6,827 nucleotides of DNA from an uncultured Eubacteriales bacterium (GCA_900550505.1 URSI01000063.1:1-6827); one strand, 5' to 3'; counted from the stretch's first letter, positions 1 to 6,261 are shown. Numbers and translations: made by a program. The notes: generated from the letters alone by a model not told the origin.

Positions 1-675
1 TGAGCGACCTATCCAGTTTATCTCGGCGGTTTTGACACGCTCGATGTAGTCCACGTCGGAAAGATCGTCGATCAGCCTGTCGGCATATTCGGTTATTTTG
101 AGCATCCACTGACTCTTGACTTTTCTTATGACCTCGCTGTGGCAGCGCTCGCAGGTGCCGTTTACCACTTCCTCGTTCGCAAGCACCACTTTACAGGAGG
201 TGCACCAGTTGACGGCCATTTCCTTTTTATAAGCCAGACCCTTTTTGAAGAGCTGGAGAAATATCCACTGCGTCCACTTGTAATATGAAGGATCGGTCGT
301 ATCTATCTCCCTTGTCCAGTCGAAAGAGAGCCCGAGCGCTTTGAGCTGTTCGCGAAACCGGTTTTCATTCTGCTTTGTGACTATCGCCGGATGTATGTGG
401 TGCTGTATGGCATAGTTTTCCGTAGGCAGACCGAAGGCATCCCACCCCATGGGGAAAAGCACGTTGTATCCCTGCATCCTGCGCTTTCTGGCTATGATGT
501 CAAGCGCCGTATACGATCTTGGGTGACCGACGTGGAGCCCCGCGCCCGAAGGGTAGGGAAATTCGACCAACGCATAATATTTGGGACGCGAATAATCGTT
601 TGAAGCGTGGAAGATCCCTGAGTCTTCCCACTTTTTCTGCCATTTGGACTCTATCTGCTTGTAATCGTATTTCAC
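1..675 (-). CDS. leuS: Leucyl-tRNA synthetase, N-terminal part (runs off the left edge)
   Basis: Class I aminoacyl-tRNA synthetase that charges tRNA-Leu with leucine in the cytoplasm. Only the first 225 codons are present; the rest lies beyond base 1. The catalytic Rossmann fold is visible: PYPSG at residues 40-44, the HIGH-type ATP-binding motif HVGH at 48-51, and the [13 protein letters not shown] block at 77-89. A zinc module follows, with CxxC pairs at 158/161 and 175/178. The segment ends in WIGRS, just before the editing domain. The start is GTG at 675: an in-frame TAA at 694-696 excludes anything longer, no other start codon lies between, and a GAGG-type Shine-Dalgarno sits about 11 nt upstream. 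The GLPTENYA wording, rather than the commoner GLPAENAA, matches a LeuRS subtype I associate with Clostridia. The gene follows rsfS by 42 bp. Confidence 0.97.
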   Translation of the reverse strand, partial: MKYDYKQIESKWQKKWEDSGIFHASNDYSRPKYYALVEFPYPSGAGLHVGHPRSYTALDIIARKRRMQGYNVLFPMGWDAFGLPTENYAIQHHIHPAIVTKQNENRFREQLKALGLSFDWTREIDTTDPSYYKWTQWIFLQLFKKGLAYKKEMAVNWCTSCKVVLANEEVVNGTCERCHSEVIRKVKSQWMLKITEYADRLIDDLSDVDYIERVKTAEINWIGRS

Positions 676-717
676 TTTCGTTGCTGCCTCTCTTTACCGA
701 ATTCAGTTTTCGATGTT

Positions 718-1161
718 TCAGTGAATCTGGTCTTGGGTATTATCGCTCACGGATGAGTCAGATGTTTTTTCAACGGCACCGTCGTGCTCCGGCGGCTCAT
801 AATGTGTGACTTTGCCCTGATCCCACAGTCGTTCCAGCTTGTAAAACTCTCTTGCTTCGCGGGTGAACACGTGGACGATCACGTTGCCGTAGTCGAGAAG
901 TATCCAACCGGAACGGTCGGTGCCCTCGATGTGGAGCGGAGAGATACCCTCCTGTCCGAGCCTGAATTCGACTTCCTCCGCCAGAGTCCTGACCTGAGTC
1001 GCAGAGGAGCCGTTTGCAATGACAAAATAATCGGTTATTATCGTCTCGTCGGTAAGCTCAATGAGAGTTATCCCGGAGCCTTTTTTTGAATCGAGTATCT
1101 GTGCCGCGCGGAGCGCGGTCGCACGCGCCTTTTCGCGCGCTGCTTTTTCATGCTTTTCCAT
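718..1161 (-). CDS. rsfS: Ribosomal silencing factor RsfS (Iojap family)
   Basis: Binds uL14 on the 50S subunit and blocks joining with 30S, lowering translation during starvation (known for the family). The 147-residue product has the Iojap core at about residues 15-115, including DYFVIANGSS (44-53), the conserved glutamine of SATQV, and the GWILLDYG...VHVF...FYKLERLW block at 85-113. The core is followed by a tail of about 30 residues rich in Ser, Asp and Glu (from about residue 122), longer than in compact members and probably disordered. The ATG at 1161 is supported by AAGGA six nt upstream. The gene sits between yqeK (39 bp upstream) and leuS (42 bp downstream), the usual Firmicutes context. 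In many relatives a LytR-CpsA-Psr gene lies between yqeK and rsfS; it is absent here. Confidence 0.96.
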   Translation of the reverse strand: MEKHEKAAREKARATALRAAQILDSKKGSGITLIELTDETIITDYFVIANGSSATQVRTLAEEVEFRLGQEGISPLHIEGTDRSGWILLDYGNVIVHVFTREAREFYKLERLWDQGKVTHYEPPEHDGAVEKTSDSSVSDNTQDQIH

Positions 1162-1167
1162 CTGTTT

Positions 1168-1172
1168 TCCTT
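1168..1172 (-). promoter_or_regulatory. Ribosome binding site of rsfS
   Basis: The minus strand reads AAGGA, separated by 6 nt from the ATG at 1161. This fixes the start and suggests that rsfS is translated independently of yqeK, unlike the overlapping genes upstream. Confidence 0.7.
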
Positions 1173-1200
1173 TTCGTTTCAGTATTCATTCTGTATGGCA

Positions 1201-1794
1201 TCATCGCGTGGAACACTGTGATATGAGAAAATTCCTCGCATTGATGGAATCGGGATGTATTATGTCTCCGCGGTCGAGCACCTCCGTAATGGTAAGCCCT
1301 ATCGCGAAAGCGAGCGATTTTTCCACCGCGAACGGATCATTCAGGTCGCACAGGCGGTAATAGTAGGAGCGCAGCTCCGCAACGCCGTCATAGCTGCGGG
1401 AAGGCTCAATATAATCCGCAAACATCAGTGTCTTTTCGAGCGCGTTCATATCGGCCTTGCCGGTCGTGTGACACCTTATCGCGGCGCACGCTTCGGGAGA
1501 GGCACCGTAGTCCGCGGCAAGCAGAGACCCTGTAAGCTGATGCAGGACTCTGTAAGAGCGCTTTTCGGTGTTCCCGAGCTCGACTTCATGTTCACGGCAG
1601 ATAGCTACGTGTTCTTCGTATGTGTGGTATTTTGTTATATCGTGCAAGATCGCCGCGCATCTCAGCTCGTCGGCATCTATGCCCGGATAATGACGCTCCG
1701 AAATGACAATACAGCTTCTCTCCGTCCCCATGGTGTGTACGATGCGCTTCCGCGGGACATAGGTATAGAATTTTTCAAAATCATACTTACTCAT
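1201..1794 (-). CDS. yqeK: HD-domain diadenosine tetraphosphatase YqeK
   Basis: Symmetrical Ap4A hydrolase of the HD superfamily, splitting Ap4A into two ADP and so removing this stress nucleotide in the cytoplasm (family knowledge). The 197-residue product shows the expected metal and catalytic residues: H20 in IVHTMG, the HD pair H51-D52 in AAILHDITK, H85 in LHQLTG, H109 in the RCHTTG motif, and D127 in ADYIEPSR. The start chosen is ATG at 1794, which overlaps the nadD stop by 8 bp (ATGAGTAA) with GGAG about 10 nt upstream. The reading frame stays open to a further ATG at 1824. That would add ten residues, overlap nadD by 38 bp, and move the first helix away from its usual position, so I reject it. 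Pairing with nadD is typical in Firmicutes. Confidence 0.95.
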   Translation of the reverse strand: MSKYDFEKFYTYVPRKRIVHTMGTERSCIVISERHYPGIDADELRCAAILHDITKYHTYEEHVAICREHEVELGNTEKRSYRVLHQLTGSLLAADYGASPEACAAIRCHTTGKADMNALEKTLMFADYIEPSRSYDGVAELRSYYYRLCDLNDPFAVEKSLAFAIGLTITEVLDRGDIIHPDSINARNFLISQCSTR

Positions 1795-2473
1795 ACAGAC
1801 CGTTCTCCGTGATATATTTTGCAACTCCGTCGGTCACGAGTCCTGCAAGTCCGGTGCCTTCGGCGCAGTTCTGACGGATCTGCGATGAGGACACGACTAT
1901 CGGCTCGGCTCTCAGGCGTATTATTTTAGCGTCACGCTCTTCCAGCTCGAGTGTGCGGCACAGTTTGTCGAGTGCTTCGGCACCTATCCCCGATCTGTCG
2001 GCAGCTACGAGAGTGCAGGAACGCAATATCTCTTGGTATTTGTACCATCGTGTAAAGGTGGATATCATGTCGTCGCCGACGAGAAGGAGTATTTCGCTCC
2101 CGGGAAACAATCGTGAAAAATGGGATACGGTTTCGACCGTATACGAGGTCCTGTGTTGATCTGTTTCCCAACTTGAGACTTCTCCTATCCCTTCAAAAGC
2201 AATACGGCACATTTCGCATCGTTGTTCGGCGGACGCGCTTTTATCCGCAAGCGCTTTGTGTGGCGGCAGATAGTCGGGAACTATATAGAAGCGCGCCGGT
2301 TTTATTTCATTGTAAAAAGCTTCAGCCAACCTGACGTGCCCTATGTGCGGCGGGTCAAATGTGCCGCCGTATAGTCCGATCCGGAGTGTTTCCCGATCAT
2401 TTTGCAGCTTCGCAGACTGCATGCCGCATGCTGCCGGCGGTGTTGCCGCTGAAGACGTTTTCATATCGTTCAC
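1787..2473 (-). CDS. nadD: Nicotinate-nucleotide adenylyltransferase NadD
   Basis: Transfers AMP from ATP to nicotinate mononucleotide, giving deamido-NAD, the penultimate step of NAD synthesis. The nucleotidyltransferase signature GGTFDPPHIGH is at residues 36-46, with the HxGH histidines at 43 and 46. TSYT is at 109-112, the GDD...WYKYQEIL region at 133-150, and the C-terminal SSSQIR motif at 195-200. The frame opens with GTG at 2473, sharing a 4-bp GTGA overlap with the yhbY stop. This gives 228 residues, of which about 30 precede the first beta strand (RIGLYGG). Families normally begin only a few residues before that strand. Alternative ATGs are at 2464 (residue 4) and 2422 (residue 18, giving 211 residues). 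No start has a convincing Shine-Dalgarno, so the N-terminus is uncertain; the GTGA overlap favours coupled initiation at 2473. yqeK overlaps the 3' end. Confidence 0.96.
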   Translation of the reverse strand: MNDMKTSSAATPPAACGMQSAKLQNDRETLRIGLYGGTFDPPHIGHVRLAEAFYNEIKPARFYIVPDYLPPHKALADKSASAEQRCEMCRIAFEGIGEVSSWETDQHRTSYTVETVSHFSRLFPGSEILLLVGDDMISTFTRWYKYQEILRSCTLVAADRSGIGAEALDKLCRTLELEERDAKIIRLRAEPIVVSSSQIRQNCAEGTGLAGLVTDGVAKYITENGLYE

Positions 2474-2757
2474 TGCGGAAGCGTGATGACCGGCTTTTTT
2501 GACGGACGGTAAAGTACGAACCGCGTGCCTATCACCTGTACGACCTCTGCACGGTTTTCCTCTGCCAATGCCTCGGCGGCCTCACGTGCCGAGATGGGAG
2601 AGTTTTCAAGCACACGGCCTTTTATAAGTTCATGTGCCTCGAGCGCCGCGTCGGTCTCGGCGGAAACATTGTGATTTATGCCGTTCTTGCCCACCGTGAG
2701 TATCGTGTCGGCACCGTTGGCGAGCCCTCTTAGATATGCCCTTTGTTTGCTTGTCAT
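2470..2757 (-). CDS. yhbY: YhbY/CRM-domain RNA-binding protein
   Basis: Small protein consisting of a single CRS1-YhbY (CRM) domain, which in the family associates with the pre-50S ribosomal particle. The 95-residue product starts MTSKQRAYLRGLAN and carries the GxxG RNA-binding loop GKNG at 23-26, LEAHELIKGRVLENS at 39-53, AREAAEALA at 57-65 and the terminal block VVQVIGTRFVLYRPS at 72-86. It covers the family's full length. The chosen ATG at 2757 overlaps the upstream stop by one base (TAATG), a classic re-initiation arrangement. A start at 2787 would add ten basic residues that are not part of the domain and a 31-bp overlap. No clear Shine-Dalgarno is present, consistent with coupling to the gene before it. 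nadD follows with a GTGA overlap. Confidence 0.95.
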   Translation of the reverse strand: MTSKQRAYLRGLANGADTILTVGKNGINHNVSAETDAALEAHELIKGRVLENSPISAREAAEALAEENRAEVVQVIGTRFVLYRPSKKPVITLPQ

Positions 2758-3143
2758 TATAGCTTGCTGTCTGCGGAGAAACCGCATTTCCTTTCAAAAA
2801 ATCCTTCAAGAGGGAGTTTGTTTTGGCAGAACCCAACAGCCTGAGCCACCGTCCGGCAGTGGCTGTCGAGACAAACGACTTCCTTTATCCCCAGTTTGTC
2901 CATAAAAAAGAGCGCGCCCCTTAAGGCCAGAACAAGCGACTGAGGGTCGACCACACCGACCGCGCTGCGCAGCAGGAGTATCTCTCCCGGCTCCGATGTG
3001 CGGAACTGGCAGAGCCCGCTTTTCCGGTCGTCAATAAGTATCCCGTACATCGGCGCATCGGGATGAAGCTCGTCCACGCAAGCACATACCTGAGCAAAGC
3101 TTCGTTTCTCCTCAAGCTCCGCTATGGGTGTAATTTTTATCAT
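2757..3143 (-). CDS. Unrecognised small protein with a GNAT-like layout, cysteine-rich
   Basis: I cannot assign a function. The product has 128 residues and begins MIKITPIAELEEKRSF. Its order of segments resembles a small Gcn5-related N-acetyltransferase: a basic/acidic N-terminal helix, a strand pair around 32-48 (YGILIDD, GLCQF), a strand at 54-60 (EILLLRS), a long helix at 68-84 and a strand at 86-91 (IKEVVC), then a final GF-containing region. However, the acetyl-CoA pyrophosphate loop (R/Q-x-x-G-x-G/A) expected before the long helix is not visible, so it may be non-catalytic. Seven cysteines occur, including CAC at 20-22 and C91/C96. The start is ATG at 3143, overlapping the rluB stop as ATGA. 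An upstream ATG at 3173 is possible but would overlap rluB by 34 bp. Flanking overlaps with rluB and yhbY, and a clean open frame, indicate a real gene. There is no signal peptide or membrane segment. Confidence 0.8.
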   Translation of the reverse strand: MIKITPIAELEEKRSFAQVCACVDELHPDAPMYGILIDDRKSGLCQFRTSEPGEILLLRSAVGVVDPQSLVLALRGALFFMDKLGIKEVVCLDSHCRTVAQAVGFCQNKLPLEGFFERKCGFSADSKL

Positions 3144-3892
3144 TTCACACGTTCCGTTTCTTCTGATTGCCATTCGAGCAGCGGCAGTTCCGACTTGTCA
3201 AGCCTGCGGTATTCTCCCGGCGCAAGTCCTCCGAGCGTCAGCCGCCCGACAGCCGTTCGTCTCAAAGCCAGCACCTCGAGACCTGCCGCTGCGCACATAC
3301 GCCTTATCTGCCGGTTTTTCCCTTCGGTCAGCTTCACTTCCATCACTATGCACCGTTGGTCGTCGGCGCGCAGCTGCAGCTCCACCGGCTTAAGCGGTTC
3401 GCCGTCCAGCTCACGGACGGAGGCGAGCAATTTCATTGCCTGTTCGCCGGTGATATGTTCGCCTTGCTCACCCCTGACCGTGACGATATATGTTTTCTGT
3501 GTATGATATCGCGGATGTGTCAGCCGGAGTGTCAGCGCCCCGTCGTTCGTAAGGATGAGAAGTCCCTCGGAATCCATGTCCAGTCTTCCTACGGGATATA
3601 CCCGTTCTTTTATTTTAGCCGTAAGCTCAGGCAGCGCCCTTCGGCCGAACTGCTCCTTCATGGTGCATATGACGCCTACCGGCTTGTTCAGTATATAATA
3701 TACCTTGTCTTCGGTCGTTACCGGTATCCCGCGGTACAGTATGTTTTCGTTACCTGTAACACGGGAACCGAGCATCGCTGCAACACCGTTTACGGTCACT
3801 TCGCCCTTGAGTATTGCCTGTTCCGCACTGCGGCGTGAGCAAATGCCGGACTGGGCGATATATTTTTGCAGCTTTATGCCGTTTTCATCCAT
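3140..3892 (-). CDS. rluB: rRNA pseudouridine synthase, RsuA/RluB family
   Basis: Converts a specific uridine in ribosomal RNA to pseudouridine; RluB members act on 23S rRNA, RsuA on 16S. The 250-residue product has an N-terminal S4 RNA-binding domain at about 6-50 (KLQKYIAQSGICSRRSAEQ), the YYILNKP strand at 65-71, the catalytic motif GRLDMDSEGLLILTNDG at 102-118 with nucleophile Asp105, and the GKNRQIRRM motif at 191-199. Length is normal for the family. The start is ATG at 3892, overlapping the dacF stop by 8 bp (ATGGATGA). The frame continues open to 3958 but those 22 extra residues would lie wholly inside dacF and precede the S4 domain. RluB versus RsuA specificity cannot be settled by eye; the neighbourhood (scpB, dac gene) is that of Firmicutes RluB. 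Confidence 0.95.
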   Translation of the reverse strand: MDENGIKLQKYIAQSGICSRRSAEQAILKGEVTVNGVAAMLGSRVTGNENILYRGIPVTTEDKVYYILNKPVGVICTMKEQFGRRALPELTAKIKERVYPVGRLDMDSEGLLILTNDGALTLRLTHPRYHTQKTYIVTVRGEQGEHITGEQAMKLLASVRELDGEPLKPVELQLRADDQRCIVMEVKLTEGKNRQIRRMCAAAGLEVLALRRTAVGRLTLGGLAPGEYRRLDKSELPLLEWQSEETERVK

Positions 3893-5063
3893 CGCGCGTA
3901 CCAAAGAGCCTTTCCCAAAAACTGAGCTTTTTCCTCTGAACATCCTGCATGGCGACAAGGGGGACCGTCGCTATCGGCTTCATATCCAAGCCGTCGCCTG
4001 CATATACCACGGCGTCGCATATAAAATCGCCCTTTGTCACCGGCGCATATACGAATTGCGGTGCGGCGGTGCTTATCCTCACGACCGATCCGACAGGGAC
4101 AGTAACGGTGACGGGTGAAATATTTGAGGCTGTCAGCTCGTCGTCCGTTCCGCCGACAACAGAGACGTTCAGCTCTATTTCTCCGGGCGTTGCGGCTTCA
4201 AGGAGCTTGAAACCGGAAAACCCGTATTCAAACATACATATCTGGTCGTTCCAGTCGTCCGGTGCGTTCAGCGTGACAGCTATAAGCGTAAGCCCGTCTC
4301 TTTGAGCGGCACCCACGAGCGTCCGCCCGCTCGATCGCGTGTACCCGGTCTTGACGCCTATCGCGTCATCGTAAAGGGTAAGCAGCTTATTATGGTTTAT
4401 CAGCAGTCTTCCGTTATCACCGCCGTATCCGGTCACTGCAGCGCGTTTTGTAGAGAAGACCTCTCGCAAAAGCTCATTTGAGAGTGCTTCACGTGCGATA
4501 ACGGCAAGCTCACGCGCGGTGGTCAGATGTCCTTCGCTGCTCAGTCCGTGAGGATTTTCAAAATGAGTGGTTTTCAGTCCCAGCGCCTTTGCCCTCGTGT
4601 TCATGAGCTCTACAAATTCCTTCACGCTGCCGCATGAAGCCACTGCGAGCGCGACAGCGGCATCGTTGCCCGATTCAAGCAAAAGGCACTGCAAAAGCTC
4701 ACGGACCGTCAGCTTTTCGCCTTCTTTAAGGTAGACTGACGAGCCCTCTATGCCTACCGCCTCACGCGGTACGGTCACTACCGTATCGCTCCCGAGCTTT
4801 TCAAGCGCCACGAGTGCGGTCATTATCTTTGTGGTGCTTGCCGGTTCTGCGGCTGTGTCAGCGTCTTTTTCAAACAGCACCGTGCCGTCTTCGCACATAA
4901 GTATTGCGTGCTTGGCAGAAACATCGAGCTGTGCGGTATATGCCGCCGATATCCCGCCGGTCTCCGGAAGCGACACGGGCTTGTATGCCGTCGCATCGGT
5001 AAACAGCGGCAAAAACGAGATATACAGGGCGAGCATCGATATCACAAAGGCGGCTTTTTTCAT
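3885..5063 (-). CDS. dacF: D-alanyl-D-alanine carboxypeptidase (PBP5/DacF type, peptidase S11)
   Basis: Penicillin-binding serine DD-carboxypeptidase that removes the terminal D-Ala from peptidoglycan stem peptides outside the membrane. The 392-residue product has a signal peptide (MKK, hydrophobic stretch 4-21, likely cleavage after ATA at 24-26). All three active-site motifs are present: SxxK as STTK at 76-79 with nucleophile Ser76, SxN as SGN at 131-133, and KTG at 238-240 within GVKTGYT. A beta-rich C-terminal domain follows from about 290. It ends in a short basic-amphipathic tail, KKLSFWERLF at 378-387, which could anchor it to the membrane face. The ATG at 5063 is preferred over one at 5081 because GGAGGA lies six nt before it and the signal peptide then has its normal length. 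The symbol is by family and context; a vegetative DacA role is not excluded. Confidence 0.95.
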   Translation of the reverse strand: MKKAAFVISMLALYISFLPLFTDATAYKPVSLPETGGISAAYTAQLDVSAKHAILMCEDGTVLFEKDADTAAEPASTTKIMTALVALEKLGSDTVVTVPREAVGIEGSSVYLKEGEKLTVRELLQCLLLESGNDAAVALAVASCGSVKEFVELMNTRAKALGLKTTHFENPHGLSSEGHLTTARELAVIAREALSNELLREVFSTKRAAVTGYGGDNGRLLINHNKLLTLYDDAIGVKTGYTRSSGRTLVGAAQRDGLTLIAVTLNAPDDWNDQICMFEYGFSGFKLLEAATPGEIELNVSVVGGTDDELTASNISPVTVTVPVGSVVRISTAAPQFVYAPVTKGDFICDAVVYAGDGLDMKPIATVPLVAMQDVQRKKLSFWERLFGTRDG

Positions 5064-5069
5064 CCGTAT

Positions 5070-5075
5070 TCCTCC
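5070..5075 (-). promoter_or_regulatory. Strong ribosome binding site that fixes the dacF start
   Basis: The minus strand reads GGAGGA with a 6-nt spacer to the ATG at 5063. It is the best Shine-Dalgarno in the window. It decides against the in-frame ATG at 5081, which lies upstream of this site. Confidence 0.85.
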
Positions 5076-5098
5076 GCTCATATTTTTATAGTCGATAA

Positions 5099-5127
5099 AT
5101 AATATGTGAGCGGGGACGCCAAGATGA
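5099..5127 (-). promoter_or_regulatory. Possible SigE-like sporulation promoter before dacF
   Basis: On the minus strand TCATCTT (5127-5121) is followed after 14 bp by CATATTAT (5106-5099). The B. subtilis SigE consensus is about KMATATT, 14-15 bp, CATACAnT. The -35 matches 6 of 7 positions, and the -10 matches 5 of 7 specified positions. A transcript would begin near 5091, leaving a leader of roughly 28 nt that contains the GGAGGA site. No good vegetative SigA pair is seen in the gap. Short motifs in an AT-rich patch can match by chance, so this is tentative. Confidence 0.3.
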
Positions 5128-5173
5128 CGGCAACGACGGACCGCAGTGTTAATTTGTATTTCCTGACGTATTA

Positions 5174-5647
5174 TCAGTCCTGATTTTCGGAGTTATCTTC
5201 GCACTCTTTCTTTTTCTCGCGTGACTCTTTCACCGCGTTTGAGATCATTTCCTTGATCCGGTCTATCAGCCCCGGAGCGCGATCCAGCACGCCGTCTACC
5301 ATGTCGAGCGCTTTGTTCACCGGGTCTGAAGAAGCCGCCGGCACGACAGGATGGTTCAGGTCTATCACCCTTACGTCTCCGTTTGCGGCAATAATGAACC
5401 CGAGCGGTGTAACCGTCAATCCCGCACCGTTGCCGCCTGCAAATTTCTGCTTGCCCGGAGTTGCTTTTGAGTCGATGTCGCTGCCGCCGGAAGCGAACCC
5501 GACGGAAACCTTTGAAAACGGAATGACCGTTACTCCGTCCGGCAGGACTATGGGCTGTCCGATAACGGTGTCCGCATCGGCGACCTTGCGGATGTTTTCG
5601 AGAGCTGCCTCGATCATTTTTTTCATTGGCATTTCTTCCATAGTCAT
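5174..5647 (-). CDS. gerW: GerW (YtfJ) family sporulation protein
   Basis: Member of the GerW/YtfJ family, known in Bacillus as a forespore-expressed protein needed for proper germination; the molecular activity is not established. The 157-residue product shows the family pattern: helix at 8-24, VIGQPIVLPDGVTVIPFSKVS at about 28-48, glycine-rich GFASGGSD at 50-57, FAGGNGAGLTVTPLGFIIA at 69-87, then a strand with DVRVIDL. It ends in an amphipathic helix and a Lys/Glu/Asp-rich tail (about 138-157). ATG at 5647 forms an ATGA overlap with the stop of the DUF2953 gene, but AAGGA lies only 3 nt before it. A second ATG at 5641 has a 9-nt spacer and may be the true start (155 residues). The frame remains open upstream to 5737, but that part overlaps the neighbour and does not match the family. 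The stop TGA is followed directly by an in-frame TAA. Confidence 0.92.
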   Translation of the reverse strand: MTMEEMPMKKMIEAALENIRKVADADTVIGQPIVLPDGVTVIPFSKVSVGFASGGSDIDSKATPGKQKFAGGNGAGLTVTPLGFIIAANGDVRVIDLNHPVVPAASSDPVNKALDMVDGVLDRAPGLIDRIKEMISNAVKESREKKKECEDNSENQD

Positions 5648-6261
5648 TTTTCCTTTACTGTAATTCTCCGTTGTTTGTCGGTATAATAACGGGCAAACCC
5701 ATTTGCGGCGGTGATGATACACGCGACCGCCTGCCACAACATTATCGAGAGCACAATATCTATGTCGGCGCTGCTTTTTTCAGAAACAAAATCCGGAATC
5801 ACAACGGCTTCAAGCTGTGCGTTCCGCTTCATTTTGCAGCGCCTGAGCGCCTCTGTCAGCGCAAACGCCGAAGACGAGACCGCACCGTATGTCACCGCGG
5901 TGCGTGCCGCATCCGGAGTGGCGACGGTGATGTGAAATTTAAACTTATCTACACGCAGATATTTTGCAAAACGGCGAACGGTTCTGAATACCACGAACTT
6001 TACGAGCTTTGCGACGTCAGTGGGAGAAGAGATGATCGGCTCTTTTTTTGTGTCGGTCGCTTTGCGTTTTTCGGATTTTTTCGGTAAGGGCGTCGAATCC
6101 TTCGGTGCACTTTTTTTCTTCCTTTTCCCTGTAAGTATGTCAAACTTCAGAAAAAGGAACCGAACCGAAGCCCTCACGGCACCGTCATATACGACTGTCA
6201 CCCGTATGCGCGAGATCATCAGAATCAGCAGCAATACCAGTAAGACGGCAGCTGCTGTCAT
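5644..6261 (-). CDS. DUF2953 membrane protein (YtfI-like)
   Basis: Uncharacterised family found next to gerW/ytfJ in spore-forming Firmicutes; function unknown. The 205-residue product begins with a membrane segment at about 3-17, then IRVTVVYDGAVRASVRFLFLKFDI, the family's N-terminal beta region. Next comes a very basic linker, residues 46-73, with 11 lysines and 2 arginines in 28 positions. The C-terminal half contains FHITVATPDAARTAVTYGAV at about 109-128, typical of DUF2953 (a strand followed by a D-A-A-x-T-A-x-x-Y-G helix). A second hydrophobic stretch at about 168-189 is probably membrane-associated. ATG at 6261 overlaps the scpB stop as ATGA, with GAGG seven nt upstream of the start. 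The gene feeds into gerW by another ATGA overlap, so the three genes are almost certainly co-translated. Association with spore envelope or germination is inferred from context only. Confidence 0.85.
   Translation of the reverse strand: MTAAAVLLVLLLILMISRIRVTVVYDGAVRASVRFLFLKFDILTGKRKKKSAPKDSTPLPKKSEKRKATDTKKEPIISSPTDVAKLVKFVVFRTVRRFAKYLRVDKFKFHITVATPDAARTAVTYGAVSSSAFALTEALRRCKMKRNAQLEAVVIPDFVSEKSSADIDIVLSIMLWQAVACIITAANGFARYYTDKQRRITVKEK

Noticed and set aside
1162..1200. Gap between yqeK and rsfS searched for a promoter or a remnant of a LytR-CpsA-Psr gene.
   Set aside because: Only 39 bp, containing the rsfS ribosome binding site and nothing resembling a -35/-10 pair or a gene remnant.
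1255..1812. Plus-strand open frame of 185 codons opposite yqeK.
   Set aside because: It lies wholly antisense to an HD-domain gene with all catalytic residues intact; its composition looks like a complement reading with no family resemblance.
3167..3838. Long plus-strand open frame of 223 codons opposite rluB.
   Set aside because: It is antisense to a clear pseudouridine synthase, has no recognisable domain and no supporting ribosome binding site. Other plus-strand frames in the window are likewise shadows of minus-strand genes.
5099..5127. A vegetative SigA promoter using TATTAT as -10.
   Set aside because: At 17-bp spacing the -35 would be TCATCT, a poor match to TTGACA, and TTGGCG lies at the wrong distance.
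5126..5139. Short direct repeat of GACGG on the plus strand in the gerW-dacF gap, considered as an operator or half of a terminator.
   Set aside because: Two five-base copies are within chance expectation, they do not form a stem, and no T-run follows, so there is no intrinsic terminator.
5648..5737. Upstream extension of gerW starting MAGGRVYHH.
   Set aside because: It lies entirely within the DUF2953 gene, does not resemble GerW N-termini, and better starts exist at 5647 and 5641.
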